From: Bacteroidota bacterium
Lineage (GTDB): Bacteria > Bacteroidota > Bacteroidia > Chitinophagales > Chitinophagaceae
Direction of reading: 5' to 3'
DNA length: 64,000 nucleotides
Assembly (NCBI GenBank): GCA_016868815.1
Contig: VGFQ01000001.1
Span: 62,001 to 126,000 of the forward strand
Below, one piece after another: positions 27,350 through 37,060 of the stretch (position 1 is its first letter; each line of letters starts with the position of its first letter). The notes under the pieces were generated by a model. It was not told the DNA's origin and made no database searches. It saw only the letters and a list, made by a program, of their open reading frames with translations. The translations under genes were made by a program, and so were the position numbers.

Positions 27350-27579
27350 CGAATCAATGATGTGTAGAGGACATAAACAAATATTGGGAGAGATGGTTCA
27401 TAGATATGCCGGAATCGGTTGGAAGATCCCCGATATGAGTACGGCTGATGAAAGCCTAGAGGCTGAGTCCGACGGCGAGCGCGAGTAGTGGCAGTATTTT
27501 TTGGATTGTAGACGTATTTTGGAAATTGTTAAAATAAGCAGCGTCTGTGCATGACTGGAGCATACTCTGGGAAACTGTA

Positions 27580-27806
27580 TTAGATGCAGATTAAACGGGT
27601 CTCCTTTGAGATCAGTGTAGCATATAGGATCACGACCGTATTGTGGATGACATTGTTGAACACGTTGGTATACCCCGGATGGAAGCCGTTGCTGATGACG
27701 ACGAAGCCGAAGCGTTTTCGGGGATGCCAGAATATGGCGCTGTAGAGGCCTTAGGCGCTGCCAATATGTCCGTGCATCATCTGGCCGTTTCCCACGACTT
27801 GCGTAC
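27580..27806 (-). pseudogene. Relic of a serine hydrolase (beta-lactamase class C family)
   Basis: In the roughly 480-base space between two divergent genes, one minus-strand frame reads [15 protein letters not shown], an in-frame TAA (27751-27753, where the family has Tyr), then [20 protein letters not shown] and NGFHPGYTNVFNNVIHN, closing at TAA 27580-27582. This is the C-terminal end of a PF00144-type serine hydrolase, including the HxG box (HGHIGSA). The rest of the gene is missing: its 5' side is replaced by the hydrolase gene starting at 27831. The remaining spacer, 27350-27579, shows nothing recognisable. Confidence 0.7.
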
Positions 27807-27830
27807 ATTAGTGCACCCAAAACCCAGCTT

Positions 27831-29705
27831 ATGCGACTCCTCTGCCTCCTCCCCCTTCTCTGCACATTCGCAGTTGTACAAGCCCAAGACACACTGCCGA
27901 TCTACCACAAGCTTGCCGAGATCGCCGTGATCGATCAGAAGGTCATGATCCCCATGCGCGACGGCGTACGCCTAGCGACCGATATCTACCGCCCCAAGGG
28001 CACCGGACGCCACCCGCTCATCCTCTCCCGCACACCCTACAACTTCAACAGCTGGGTCGACGGCAGGATGACCGCCCGCAGCTTCATAGAGGCCTATGAG
28101 GCGGTCAGCCGCGGCTACGCCTTCGCCGTGCAAAACGAACGCGGACGATTCTTTTCGGAAGGTGAGTGGGACATCCTCGGCACACCCCTCACCGACGGCG
28201 ACGATGCACTGAGCTGGTTCGCTGCGCAGCCCTGGTCCAATGGAAAGGTCGGACTCATCGGCTGCTCCTCCACTGCCGAATGGCAGATGGCCGTTGCCGC
28301 CCGCAAACACCCCGCCCTCGGCGCCATAGTGGCCCAGGGCTTCGGGGCCGGAGTTGGCAAGGTGGGCCGCTTCCAGGAACAAGGCAACTGGTACCGTGGC
28401 GGCGCGCAGCAGATGCTCTTCACCTCCTGGCTCTACGACACCCAGAATGACAGGTACCGGCCCACGCTGCCCAAGGATATGACACAGCAGGACCTCATCC
28501 GCATCTCCCGCTTCTACGACATGGCCACTGAGATGCCCCGTGTCGACTGGACGAAGGCCTTCACACACCTGCCCGTGCGAGACATCATTCGGAACGTCGA
28601 CGGCCAGCAGGGCGTATATGAGAAGATGATGGCCCGCAAACCCAACGACCCTGACTGGTACAAAGGCGGGCTCTGGCACGAGACCATGCCCATCGAAGTG
28701 CCAGGTTATTGGTTCGTCTCCTGGTTCGACGTGTCCTCGGGTCCTAATATTGAACTCTTCAACCACGTACGCAACAATACTAAGGACCGTAAGATGGCCG
28801 ACGACCAATATCTCATCATTGCCCCTGTCCTGCACTGCTCTTTCAAGCGTGCCACAGCTGATACCAAGGTCGGTGACCTATCCGTCGGCGATGCGAGGCT
28901 CAACTATGACGAACTCACCTGGTCCTGGTTCGACCGACACCTCAAAGGAGAGGCCAACAACTTCAAACAGCAGAATCCCCGGGTTCGCTACTACACCATG
29001 GGCTCCAACCAGTGGAAGTCGGCCGATAGCTTCCCGCTACCGGGCACGCAGATGCAGGATCTCTGGCTGTCGAGCGGGGGGCATGCCAACACCCGCAACG
29101 GCGACGGCCTACTCACTGCCAAACAGCCCGCAAAAGACGCGCCCGACACCTTCACTTACGACCCCATGAACCCCGTACCATCCCTGGGCGGTAACGTATG
29201 CTGCACCGGCAACGCCATCCAGGGTGGCTCTTTCGACCAGTCGCAGCAGGAACTGCGCAACGACATCCTCGTCTATTCCACTGAACCCCTCACAGAAGGC
29301 ATTGAAGTGACGGGCTTCATAGAAACCATACTCTATGTGTCTTCAACCGGTCTCGATACCGACATCAGCCTTAAGCTCATCGACGTCCACCCCGACGGGA
29401 AGGCTTACAACCTCGACGAGACCATCCAGCGGCTGCGCTTCCGCGAAGGCTTCGACAAGGAGGTCTTCATGGAAAAGGGAAAGGCGTATAAAGTAAATAT
29501 GAGCCCGATGGCCACCAGCAACTATTTCGCCCCCGGCCACCGCATCCGCATCGAAGTGTCCAGTAGCAACTTCCCCCGCTTTGATCGAAACCTCAACACC
29601 GGGGGCAGTAACTACGACGAGTCGAAAGGCATAGTCGTACAGAATACCATACATCACTCCAAAGCCTATCCCTCCGTGATACGGTTGCCCATCGCGCCGA
29701 AGTAA
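27831..29705 (+). CDS. CocE/NonD-family (S15-like) alpha/beta hydrolase
   Basis: A 624-residue secreted protein with signal peptide (residues 2-18, VQAQD). The N-terminal hydrolase domain has the family start block [18 protein letters not shown], an oxyanion region (LILSRTPYN) and the nucleophile elbow G144-C-S146-S-T, where most relatives have GxSYxG. The C-terminal jelly-roll domain (about 400-620) contains [30 protein letters not shown], typical of X-Pro dipeptidyl-peptidase C-terminal domains. Such enzymes cleave acyl or peptidyl amide and ester bonds (cocaine esterase, glutaryl-acylase, X-prolyl peptidase). Substrate cannot be decided. It is a single gene, divergent from the upstream operon and followed at 128 bases by the 5'-nucleotidase. 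Confidence 0.88.
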   Translation: MRLLCLLPLLCTFAVVQAQDTLPIYHKLAEIAVIDQKVMIPMRDGVRLATDIYRPKGTGRHPLILSRTPYNFNSWVDGRMTARSFIEAYEAVSRGYAFAVQNERGRFFSEGEWDILGTPLTDGDDALSWFAAQPWSNGKVGLIGCSSTAEWQMAVAARKHPALGAIVAQGFGAGVGKVGRFQEQGNWYRGGAQQMLFTSWLYDTQNDRYRPTLPKDMTQQDLIRISRFYDMATEMPRVDWTKAFTHLPVRDIIRNVDGQQGVYEKMMARKPNDPDWYKGGLWHETMPIEVPGYWFVSWFDVSSGPNIELFNHVRNNTKDRKMADDQYLIIAPVLHCSFKRATADTKVGDLSVGDARLNYDELTWSWFDRHLKGEANNFKQQNPRVRYYTMGSNQWKSADSFPLPGTQMQDLWLSSGGHANTRNGDGLLTAKQPAKDAPDTFTYDPMNPVPSLGGNVCCTGNAIQGGSFDQSQQELRNDILVYSTEPLTEGIEVTGFIETILYVSSTGLDTDISLKLIDVHPDGKAYNLDETIQRLRFREGFDKEVFMEKGKAYKVNMSPMATSNYFAPGHRIRIEVSSSNFPRFDRNLNTGGSNYDESKGIVVQNTIHHSKAYPSVIRLPIAPK

Positions 29706-29832
29706 TAGCTAGCGATGCCATCGTCCATACGGACAAAGCCGTCTGTAGTTTGATACCACATGCTTTACTTTAACTTCACACATAAGGGCCGTTGGACCGG
29801 AATCGATGCCTTTCACCATTAACTGCATCCAC

Positions 29833-31329
29833 ATGAGACCTTCTACACTGCTGGCAACGTTTAGTGGCCTGCTCTACACTATCGCAAGCCTGGGACAGAC
29901 CAAAGACACCCTCTGCCTCCTGCAGATCAACGACATCTACGAGATCGCCCCATTGCAAGGCGGGCGTACCGGCGGCATCGCCCGCATTGCAACCGTGATC
30001 GACGAACATCGCAAACGATATCCTACGACCGTCCTTGTGGCGGGTGACTTCCTCAGCCCCTCCCTCATGGGTACGGCCGTGGTCGACAAGGAACGTCTGA
30101 GTGGCAAGCAGATGATAGACCTCTTCAATAAGATCGGGGTCGACATTGTGACCTTCGGCAACCATGAATTCGACATCGGAGAGGCTCCGCTGCAGAAAAG
30201 GATCGACGAGTCGAACTTCCAGTGGGTGAGTGGCAACGTCCGCAGAGACGATGGCAGTCCGTTCTTCAAGAATCGCCATGATGGGAAACAATCCTTCCCC
30301 AGCTACCTCCGCATAGAGGCGCCGAACGGCAAGTTCAGCGTCGGACTTTTCTCGCTCACACTTCCTTCCAACCGCCCGCCCTATACTAAGTTCTTGCCCT
30401 ATGCGGATGCCCTGCGCGAGACGGTCCCTCAAGAACTTAGCAAGCGGGAAATGCTGGCCGGCATCACCCATCTTTCCCTGCAGGAAGACATGGACATATT
30501 GCAACAGAACCCGCGCATCCGGCTCGTTATGGGTGGTCATGAGCATGAGAATATCTACAAAGAGATCGGCCAGGGTCGTATCACCAAGGCCGATGCCAAC
30601 GGCAAGACCATCTATCGCCATCTCATATGGAGGCAGGGCCGTCGCGGCTTTGGCATTCAAAGCACGCTGCTGCCGATCGACGTTACCATTGCTGCAAAGC
30701 CCGAGGTGACTGCAGCCGTGAAGGCATGGGAGGATAAGGCATACACTTCCTTCCGCAACGCCGGCTTCGAGCCTTCCCGCAAGGTGGTAACGGTCACGGA
30801 TACCCTGAACGGGTTGGAGAATTCCATCCGATACCAGCAGAACTCGCTGGGCAAGGCCGTGACGCAAGGTCTCATGATGGGTGGTAAGGCCGACGCTTCG
30901 ATCATCAACAGCGGCTCGGTGCGGATCGACGACGTCGTGACCGGCTCCCTCACAGAGCTCGATGTCATCCGGATCATGCCCTTCGGCGGGCGCGTGGTGG
31001 AACTCACCCTCAAAGGCGACCTAATACTGCGCATCTTGCAAGGCAACGAGGGGCGCCAAGGTCTCGGTGGCTACCTGCAATTACACAAGCGATTCACGCA
31101 GTCGGCCACGGGTACCTGGGATCTGAATGGCAAGCCTATAGAGCCAGGTCAGACCTACCGCATCCGCACGATCGAATACCTCGCTGAAGGCAAGGAGAAC
31201 GGACTGGAATTCTTCAACGCCAAAGACCCGTCCTTCCTGCGTTCCGAGCCTGTGATGGATGCCAACGGCAAGCCCCTTGACATCCGCATGGGACTCATGG
31301 AATACTTGCGAAGTCAGTTCGGCGGCTGA
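29833..31329 (+). CDS. 5'-nucleotidase/metallophosphatase family protein
   Basis: A 498-residue exported protein. The ATG at 29833 is preferred because a signal peptide follows at once (STLLATFSGLLYTIASLGQ); the in-frame ATG at 29806 adds nine residues. The N-terminal metallophosphatase domain shows VAGDFLSPS, FGNHEFD and GGHEHEN. The first metal box reads NDIYE, with Tyr where UshA-type enzymes have His, a variant I also associate with a bacterial sub-branch. The C-terminal nucleotidase domain has NSLGKAVTQG, SIINSGSVR and the substrate-binding FGGRVVELTL region. It would release phosphate from nucleotides or related esters in the periplasm. It lies 45 bases before the GH92-GH28 gene, same strand. 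Confidence 0.9.
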   Translation: MRPSTLLATFSGLLYTIASLGQTKDTLCLLQINDIYEIAPLQGGRTGGIARIATVIDEHRKRYPTTVLVAGDFLSPSLMGTAVVDKERLSGKQMIDLFNKIGVDIVTFGNHEFDIGEAPLQKRIDESNFQWVSGNVRRDDGSPFFKNRHDGKQSFPSYLRIEAPNGKFSVGLFSLTLPSNRPPYTKFLPYADALRETVPQELSKREMLAGITHLSLQEDMDILQQNPRIRLVMGGHEHENIYKEIGQGRITKADANGKTIYRHLIWRQGRRGFGIQSTLLPIDVTIAAKPEVTAAVKAWEDKAYTSFRNAGFEPSRKVVTVTDTLNGLENSIRYQQNSLGKAVTQGLMMGGKADASIINSGSVRIDDVVTGSLTELDVIRIMPFGGRVVELTLKGDLILRILQGNEGRQGLGGYLQLHKRFTQSATGTWDLNGKPIEPGQTYRIRTIEYLAEGKENGLEFFNAKDPSFLRSEPVMDANGKPLDIRMGLMEYLRSQFGG

Positions 31330-31374
31330 GGCGGACGAAGTGATACAGAATCCTTTTCGTACATCTCAACCGAT

Positions 31375-34300
31375 ATGATGGTACGCACCTGGCCCATGGC
31401 TATCGCCATTTCCATCGCCACGCATCTGCTTCTGGGTACCTACCTGTATGCACAGCAGCCAAGGCTTTCCGACCTCGTCGAGCCCATGGTTGACGCCGCC
31501 AACTCGCGGTTTTTCTATTTCAACTCGGCCACCCGCCCCTTCGGCATGGTGAACCTGAGTCCGGACATGAACCTGCGTGGTGTCTGGAACACCGGATATA
31601 AATACAATGAAGACACCATCCGCTGCTTCAGCCACATCCATTGCTGGGAGATGTCAGGTATCCCCGTCCTGCCCACTACGGGTACCTTCCAGGGCCACCT
31701 CGGCCCCGACGTCTACGGCTCCACCTACACCCATGCAAACGAGATCGCCAAGCCTGGCTACCACCGCATCTCGCTCACGCGCTATCACGTGACGGCGGAA
31801 CTGACCTCCACGACCCGCGTGGGCTTTCATCGCTACACCTTCCCCGCGGCAGACTCATCGAATATCCTTTTCGACTTCACCACGGTACTAGGCTCAGCGG
31901 AAACGAAAGAAGCTGACGTCCGCCGCGCCTCGGACAGGTCCATCGAGGGTTCTGTCACCATGGAGGCGACCGTGCGGCGGCCCAAGCCCATCACCGTGTA
32001 TTTCACCGCCGTCTTTGACAAGCCCTTCACCCGCTTTGGGAGATGGAAGGACGGCCGACGACTGCCCGACGCCAAAGTGGTCTCCGGCAGCCACACTGGC
32101 GTCTTCGCTGGCTTCAAGACCTCCCAAGGCGAGCAGCGGATGATGAAGGTCGCCATCTCCTATGTGAGCGTCGAAGAGGCGCGCCTCAACATGGCGGAGG
32201 AACTGCCGCACTGGAACTTCGACCGCATCGTCCGCGAGTCGGCCGACGAATGGGACTACTGGCTCGGCCGCATCCGCATCGAAGGCGGCACGCACACCGA
32301 ACAGCGCCGTTTCTATACCGACCTCTGGCACGCACTGCAGGGACGGCGCATCCTGAGCGACGTCAGCGGCACATACATCGATAATACCGGTCCCACCCCC
32401 CGGACGCGCCGCGTACCGCTCGATGACAAAGGGAGGCCCCGCTTCCACATGTACAACTCCGACTCGTTCTGGGGCGCGCAGTGGTCGCTCAACACGCTCT
32501 GGCATCTCGTCTATCCCGAAGTCACCGAAGTATTCGTGCAGTCGATGCTGCAGATGTACGACGATGGCGGCCTCATACCCCGCGGACCCTCCGGCGGCAA
32601 CTATACTTACGTGATGACAGGTGCGGCCACCACCCCCTTCATCACCAGCGCCTGGCTAAAGGGCATCCGAGGGTTCGACATGCAAAAGGCCTACCAGGGC
32701 ATGCGCAAGAACCACATGCCCGGCGGCATGATGAGCAAGGCGGGCTACGAGCACAAAACCTTCAAGGGTGGCGGCATCGAGGAATACATCTCCAAGGGCT
32801 ACATCCCCTTCCCACTCCACCCTATCAAATATGGTTATCACCAGGACGGCGCAGCCCTCACGCTCGAGTACGCCTACCAGGACTTCGCACTGGCACAACT
32901 TGCCCATCAGCTCGGCAAGGAGGAAGACTTCACGCTCTTCTCGAAGCGATCGCAGCACTACAGAAACCTCTTCCACCCCACCATCGGATGGATGTGGGTG
33001 AAAGACAGAGCAGGAAAATGGGCAGAGCCCGTCGACATCCTCCGCTACGAGAACGGATGGAACGAAGGCAATGCCGCCCAGTACACCTGGTGGGTGCCGC
33101 ATGATGTGAAAGGACTCATCGAACTGCACGGTGGCAACGATGCCTTCACCGCCAAACTCGACCGATCTTTCCGCGAAGCCCGCAGCCATGGCTTCGTATC
33201 GGGCATCTCCGAGAACCCTGTCGACCGCGAGATGAAGCGCCGGGTGTATATCAACTATGGCAACCAGCCCTGCATGCAGACGCCCTTCCTCTTCAACTAC
33301 GCCGGAAAACCCTGGATGACGCAGGCATGGACGCGCGAGATCATAGACTCCGTCTACAGCGGCCTTTCGCCGCAAAAAGGTTATAGCGGCGACGAAGATC
33401 AGGGCCTCATGGGCTCACTGGCCGTACTCCTGAAGATTGGCCTCTTCTCCACCGACGGTGGCACCTCCGAGAAACCCTTCTACGAAATCACGAGTCCTAT
33501 CTTCGATCGGATCACCATCGCATTAAACCCAGCCTACTACCCAGGCAGACAGTTCGTCATAGAAGCCAAAGGCAACGGCCCCATAAAAAAATATATCCAA
33601 GCTGCCAGCCTCAACGGCAAGCATCTCGACAAGCCGTTCTTCCCGCATGAAGAGCTCGTGAAGGGCGGCACATTGCAGTTGACGATGGCAGCTCATCCCA
33701 ACACGGCATGGGGCAACGCCGCGACCACAGACGCTGCAGCTGTACGCCGCATCACTGACTACGGCGCCATCCCTGACGGTACAACCAACAACGCGGCAGC
33801 CATCCAAGCTGCCATCGACGCTGCCAGCTCAAACGGTGGCGGGCGCGTCCTCATCCCTGCCGGCCGCTTCCTGAGCGGTCCCATCGGGATGAAGTCGAAC
33901 GTAGAACTACACCTCGAACGGGAAGCACATCTACTTGGCAGCCCACACCGAAAGGACTACGGCAACGGACAACCGATGGCACTCATCCGTGCCCAAGACG
34001 CCAGTGGCTTCTCCATCACGGGTAAAGGCACCATCGACGGCAACGGCCGCGCTCTCGTGGCCGATATCATCCAACTGCTGAAAGACGGCCGCCTGCAAGA
34101 CCCTGAGTGGAAGACCAAGCGGCCCACCGAAGGCAGCCGCGCCAATACCATCCTACTCCAAGACTGCAATAACCTCACCATTCGCGGGGTGACCATAAAA
34201 GACGCCTCGGCCTGGACCTGCAAACTCGAGCGCTGCCGCGACCTCTGGATCGACAGCGTGCACGTCGAAGCCCTCGCCTATTGGAACAATGACGGTGTAG

Positions 34301-35277
34301 ACCTCGACAACTGCGTCAACGCCAAGATCACCCATTCCGTCTTCAATACGGCCGACGACGCCATCTGCCTCAAATCTGGCGACGCCCGCGGCCTCTGTGA
34401 AAACATCCTCATAGAAGACTGCACCGCCCGCTCCAGCGCCAGCGCCTTCAAGATGGGTACCGCCTCGGCCGGAGGCTTTAAAAATATCACTGTACGCGGA
34501 CTGCGTGTGTACGACACCTATCGCTCAGCTATCGCCCTGGAGGCCGTCGACGGTGGCATCATAGAGAACATCGACATCTCCGACGTGAAAGGCTTCAATA
34601 CAGGCAATGCCCTCTTCATCAAGCTCGGTAAGCGCAACCGCGACGACCGGCACTCCCGCGTCGACGGCATCCGCATCCGCGACGTCCACGTCGAAGTGCC
34701 CGCCGGCAAGCCCGACGCCGGCTACGAGATGGAAGGGCCACTGCTCAAATACCCACCCGGCTATCTCCCTCCCAAGGACCGCATCGTAAGCGTCAGCCCC
34801 TCCAACCATTCGACGAAGCAAAAAGACGTGATTCTCTACCCGCACAACACCATCCCCGCCTCTATCACAGGGCTGCCTGGCTACCCCGCCCGCAACATCT
34901 TACTGGAGGACGTGGAGGTCGTCTATGCAGGTGGTGGCCTTGCAGAGAGGGCCTTCCTGCCTATTGACTCGATGCACATCGTCACCGAGGCGGCCAACCG
35001 GTATCCCGAATTCAGTATGTTCGGAGAACTGCCCGTCTGGGGCCTCTACCTGCGGCATGCCGAAGGTGTAACGCTAAAGAATGTGCGGCTCACGCTGCGT
35101 CAGGACGACTACCGACCCGCCCTAGCGGCAGACGACGTACAGGGACTGACCATCGACGGACTGGACGTGAAAGGCTCAGGCGTAGCACCATCCGTGCAAC
35201 TGCGACAGACAACGGGTGTAGACATCAAAACCCTATCCGTACCCGGGGGACGGAAGAGCGGCATAAAGATCCGATAG
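31375..35277 (+). CDS. GH92 exo-alpha-mannosidase fused to GH28-like beta-helix
   Basis: A continuous 1300-residue frame with signal peptide (residues 8-27). Residues about 28-780 are a full GH92 enzyme. Candidate acid Glu564 (in WNEGNAAQYTWWVPHD) and Asp673/Asp675 (GDEDQG) are spaced exactly like E533, D642 and D644 of the characterised Bacteroides GH92 mannosidase, and the end motif AAHPNTAWG is present. Directly after it, from about 790, begins a GH28/pectate-lyase-like right-handed beta-helix (RITDYGAIPDGTTNNAAAIQ) with NDGVD (Asp973) and DDAICLKSG (Asp994/995). The GH28 His-Gly and Arg-x-Lys motifs are not evident. GH92 enzymes are Ca2+-dependent exo-alpha-mannosidases; the second domain may be a galacturonidase-like or other activity. 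Both modules would act in the periplasm or on the surface. Confidence 0.93.
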   Translation: MMVRTWPMAIAISIATHLLLGTYLYAQQPRLSDLVEPMVDAANSRFFYFNSATRPFGMVNLSPDMNLRGVWNTGYKYNEDTIRCFSHIHCWEMSGIPVLPTTGTFQGHLGPDVYGSTYTHANEIAKPGYHRISLTRYHVTAELTSTTRVGFHRYTFPAADSSNILFDFTTVLGSAETKEADVRRASDRSIEGSVTMEATVRRPKPITVYFTAVFDKPFTRFGRWKDGRRLPDAKVVSGSHTGVFAGFKTSQGEQRMMKVAISYVSVEEARLNMAEELPHWNFDRIVRESADEWDYWLGRIRIEGGTHTEQRRFYTDLWHALQGRRILSDVSGTYIDNTGPTPRTRRVPLDDKGRPRFHMYNSDSFWGAQWSLNTLWHLVYPEVTEVFVQSMLQMYDDGGLIPRGPSGGNYTYVMTGAATTPFITSAWLKGIRGFDMQKAYQGMRKNHMPGGMMSKAGYEHKTFKGGGIEEYISKGYIPFPLHPIKYGYHQDGAALTLEYAYQDFALAQLAHQLGKEEDFTLFSKRSQHYRNLFHPTIGWMWVKDRAGKWAEPVDILRYENGWNEGNAAQYTWWVPHDVKGLIELHGGNDAFTAKLDRSFREARSHGFVSGISENPVDREMKRRVYINYGNQPCMQTPFLFNYAGKPWMTQAWTREIIDSVYSGLSPQKGYSGDEDQGLMGSLAVLLKIGLFSTDGGTSEKPFYEITSPIFDRITIALNPAYYPGRQFVIEAKGNGPIKKYIQAASLNGKHLDKPFFPHEELVKGGTLQLTMAAHPNTAWGNAATTDAAAVRRITDYGAIPDGTTNNAAAIQAAIDAASSNGGGRVLIPAGRFLSGPIGMKSNVELHLEREAHLLGSPHRKDYGNGQPMALIRAQDASGFSITGKGTIDGNGRALVADIIQLLKDGRLQDPEWKTKRPTEGSRANTILLQDCNNLTIRGVTIKDASAWTCKLERCRDLWIDSVHVEALAYWNNDGVDLDNCVNAKITHSVFNTADDAICLKSGDARGLCENILIEDCTARSSASAFKMGTASAGGFKNITVRGLRVYDTYRSAIALEAVDGGIIENIDISDVKGFNTGNALFIKLGKRNRDDRHSRVDGIRIRDVHVEVPAGKPDAGYEMEGPLLKYPPGYLPPKDRIVSVSPSNHSTKQKDVILYPHNTIPASITGLPGYPARNILLEDVEVVYAGGGLAERAFLPIDSMHIVTEAANRYPEFSMFGELPVWGLYLRHAEGVTLKNVRLTLRQDDYRPALAADDVQGLTIDGLDVKGSGVAPSVQLRQTTGVDIKTLSVPGGRKSGIKIR

Positions 35278-35467
35278 CAGAGATCGGGGCCTAGCGGAAA
35301 GTGACTAGATCGTCGATCTCCTCAAAAGTGAACATCCGCTTCTCAAAATTGCCAGCGTCACGCAACTTAAAGGTCCTCGCAGGCAGCTGCAGCCCAATTC
35401 ACGAGGTTTACATGGAAGAACAGCTTCTAAGAACCGCCTATATCGCAGCATGTCAGAAGACTGCCAT

Positions 35468-37033
35468 TCATCGAATGACTTCAGAGACTGGGATCGGTAC
35501 GAAATAGAGATCACCCCTGCCTTCGTACAGCAGTCCGATCGTCTCCGCATCGATCTGCACCAGCGAGGAGTAGCCGTAGCACAGACGCTGGTCGACCAGC
35601 AGCCGATGCGCATCTGGCCAGCTCTCCCCAAGGTCGGAACTGGCCTGTATGGTCATGTTGAGACGATCCTTTGTGCTGCGGGGATTGCTGAAGAACAAGA
35701 TGTCTCGCATCGACCCCGAGACCTTGACACGCGTACGGATGAGGCTGGCCATGCAGACCGGTTCCGGCAGGGCGCTACGAGAGGTAGGATGCTCTGTCCA
35801 GCTCATGCCGAAGTCGCGCGTGACCGCGACGCTGCGGGACCCACGGCGATTGTCGCGCATGTTGAGCATGAGGGTGCCCGGGGTCGTCTCGACGACCTGT
35901 GCCTCCGTCGTATTCGACTTTGGTCCACGGATCGAACCCTTCCAGCTGGCACCCTGGTCTCCACTATAGATGATGGTCGACCAGGGCATGCGTTGCTCGT
36001 CCCAGTATTGCGCAGCAAACACGAGCCTACCATCCTGCAGTGCGATGCCGTTACCGGGCCCCTGGAAGAAGAGGTGCCAGGCGGGGTCTTTAACCTGCGG
36101 GGTGATGCTGTAGGGTGCCGACCAGCTGAGGCCGTCGTCATCGCTGTAGGAGAGGACAAATTGACCCGTGGTATCCGGAGAGAGGCCCGGCTTCGAGCCG
36201 GCGATGGAGCGATTGCCCTTGCTCCATAGCGCCGCCACCCAGGTGCGCTTGCGGACAGGATCGAAGAGAATGGCGGGGTCTCCAATGCCGTTTTGCTCAT
36301 GCGGTACACCCATATCCATGATGACTTTCATGGGCGCCCAGGTACGCCCGCCGTCGGTGCTACGGCTCAATCCCACGTCGACATCCCCTGGCAGGTCGCG
36401 GCTGTTTCGGTAGCGGATGTCATAGACGGCCAGCAGCGTGCCTTTGTCGGTAGACACGATGCCGGGGATGCGGTAGGTATGTACTCCATCGTCTCCCGCC
36501 TGGCGTACCACCGAGCCTACCGGATATATGTGCAAAGGCGCATCGAAGTGGATCTCTTGGCGAGCCGCGCCGGGTCGCTGGATCTTGACCGACGAGCAGG
36601 TGAAGCTGATGCGGTCGCCCGTCTGTGCCTGTGGTGATGGATCGATCGTCAGCCACAGGTGATGGCGGCCCGGACGGAGCCGCTCGCCGGGCTGGAGAGT
36701 GACGGAACGGCTGGAAACAAGGGCGGTGGCGAGGCGCTTCGGACGGATAAAGTCGGCAGTATCGGTCTGCCAGAGTCCGACAGCAGCGACCCGTTCCTCG
36801 GACCCCTTGCCCAACGAACAGACCACCACGTCCAGCATTCCATCTGCCGAGCCGACGGGGATGTCCACCTCCAAATGCTGCACTGGGTTCTGCGGTAAGC
36901 CTTTCAACACCGGCACGTACATGGCTTTGACACGGGCAGAAATCAAGAGCGCGCTGTCAGCAGGAGGCCGGGAATGACATCCGGCCACCCAGCAAGCGCT
37001 GGTCAGGAGCATGGTTTGTGCAAAGCGTTTCAA
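35468..37033 (-). CDS. Exo-alpha-sialidase (GH33-type BNR protein), lipoprotein
   Basis: A 521-residue protein with a lipoprotein signal (lipobox VAGC, Cys19), so it is probably anchored in a membrane. An N-terminal sialidase-associated beta domain (about 30-165) precedes a six-bladed propeller. The RIP motif is YRIPGI, and Asp boxes appear as SRSTDGGRTW, SYSDDDGLSW, IYSGDQGASW, TRDFGMSW and SSDLGESW. A candidate catalytic Glu lies in NTTEAQVVE and the Tyr in LCYGYSSL. It would release terminal sialic acids from glycoconjugates. The gene follows an MFS transporter by 27 bases on the same strand, so release and uptake may be linked. No sialic acid lyase or epimerase is in the window. Confidence 0.92.
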   Translation of the reverse strand: MKRFAQTMLLTSACWVAGCHSRPPADSALLISARVKAMYVPVLKGLPQNPVQHLEVDIPVGSADGMLDVVVCSLGKGSEERVAAVGLWQTDTADFIRPKRLATALVSSRSVTLQPGERLRPGRHHLWLTIDPSPQAQTGDRISFTCSSVKIQRPGAARQEIHFDAPLHIYPVGSVVRQAGDDGVHTYRIPGIVSTDKGTLLAVYDIRYRNSRDLPGDVDVGLSRSTDGGRTWAPMKVIMDMGVPHEQNGIGDPAILFDPVRKRTWVAALWSKGNRSIAGSKPGLSPDTTGQFVLSYSDDDGLSWSAPYSITPQVKDPAWHLFFQGPGNGIALQDGRLVFAAQYWDEQRMPWSTIIYSGDQGASWKGSIRGPKSNTTEAQVVETTPGTLMLNMRDNRRGSRSVAVTRDFGMSWTEHPTSRSALPEPVCMASLIRTRVKVSGSMRDILFFSNPRSTKDRLNMTIQASSDLGESWPDAHRLLVDQRLCYGYSSLVQIDAETIGLLYEGRGDLYFVPIPVSEVIR

Positions 37034-37060
37034 ATGTCTTCTACAGGTTTTGAAGGTGAT

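Noticed and set aside
27398..27892. A 164-codon minus-strand frame in the gap before the S15-like hydrolase
   Set aside because: It crosses the serine-hydrolase relic in the wrong frame and runs into the hydrolase gene; no motif supports it.
29776..30867. A 363-codon minus-strand frame
   Set aside because: Antisense to the 5'-nucleotidase gene, with no motif of its own.
35291..35398. Short minus-strand frame ending LRDAGNFEKRMFTFEEID and then DLVTFR
   Set aside because: It looks like the tail of a lost gene, but I could not tie it to a family, so it is not listed as a feature.
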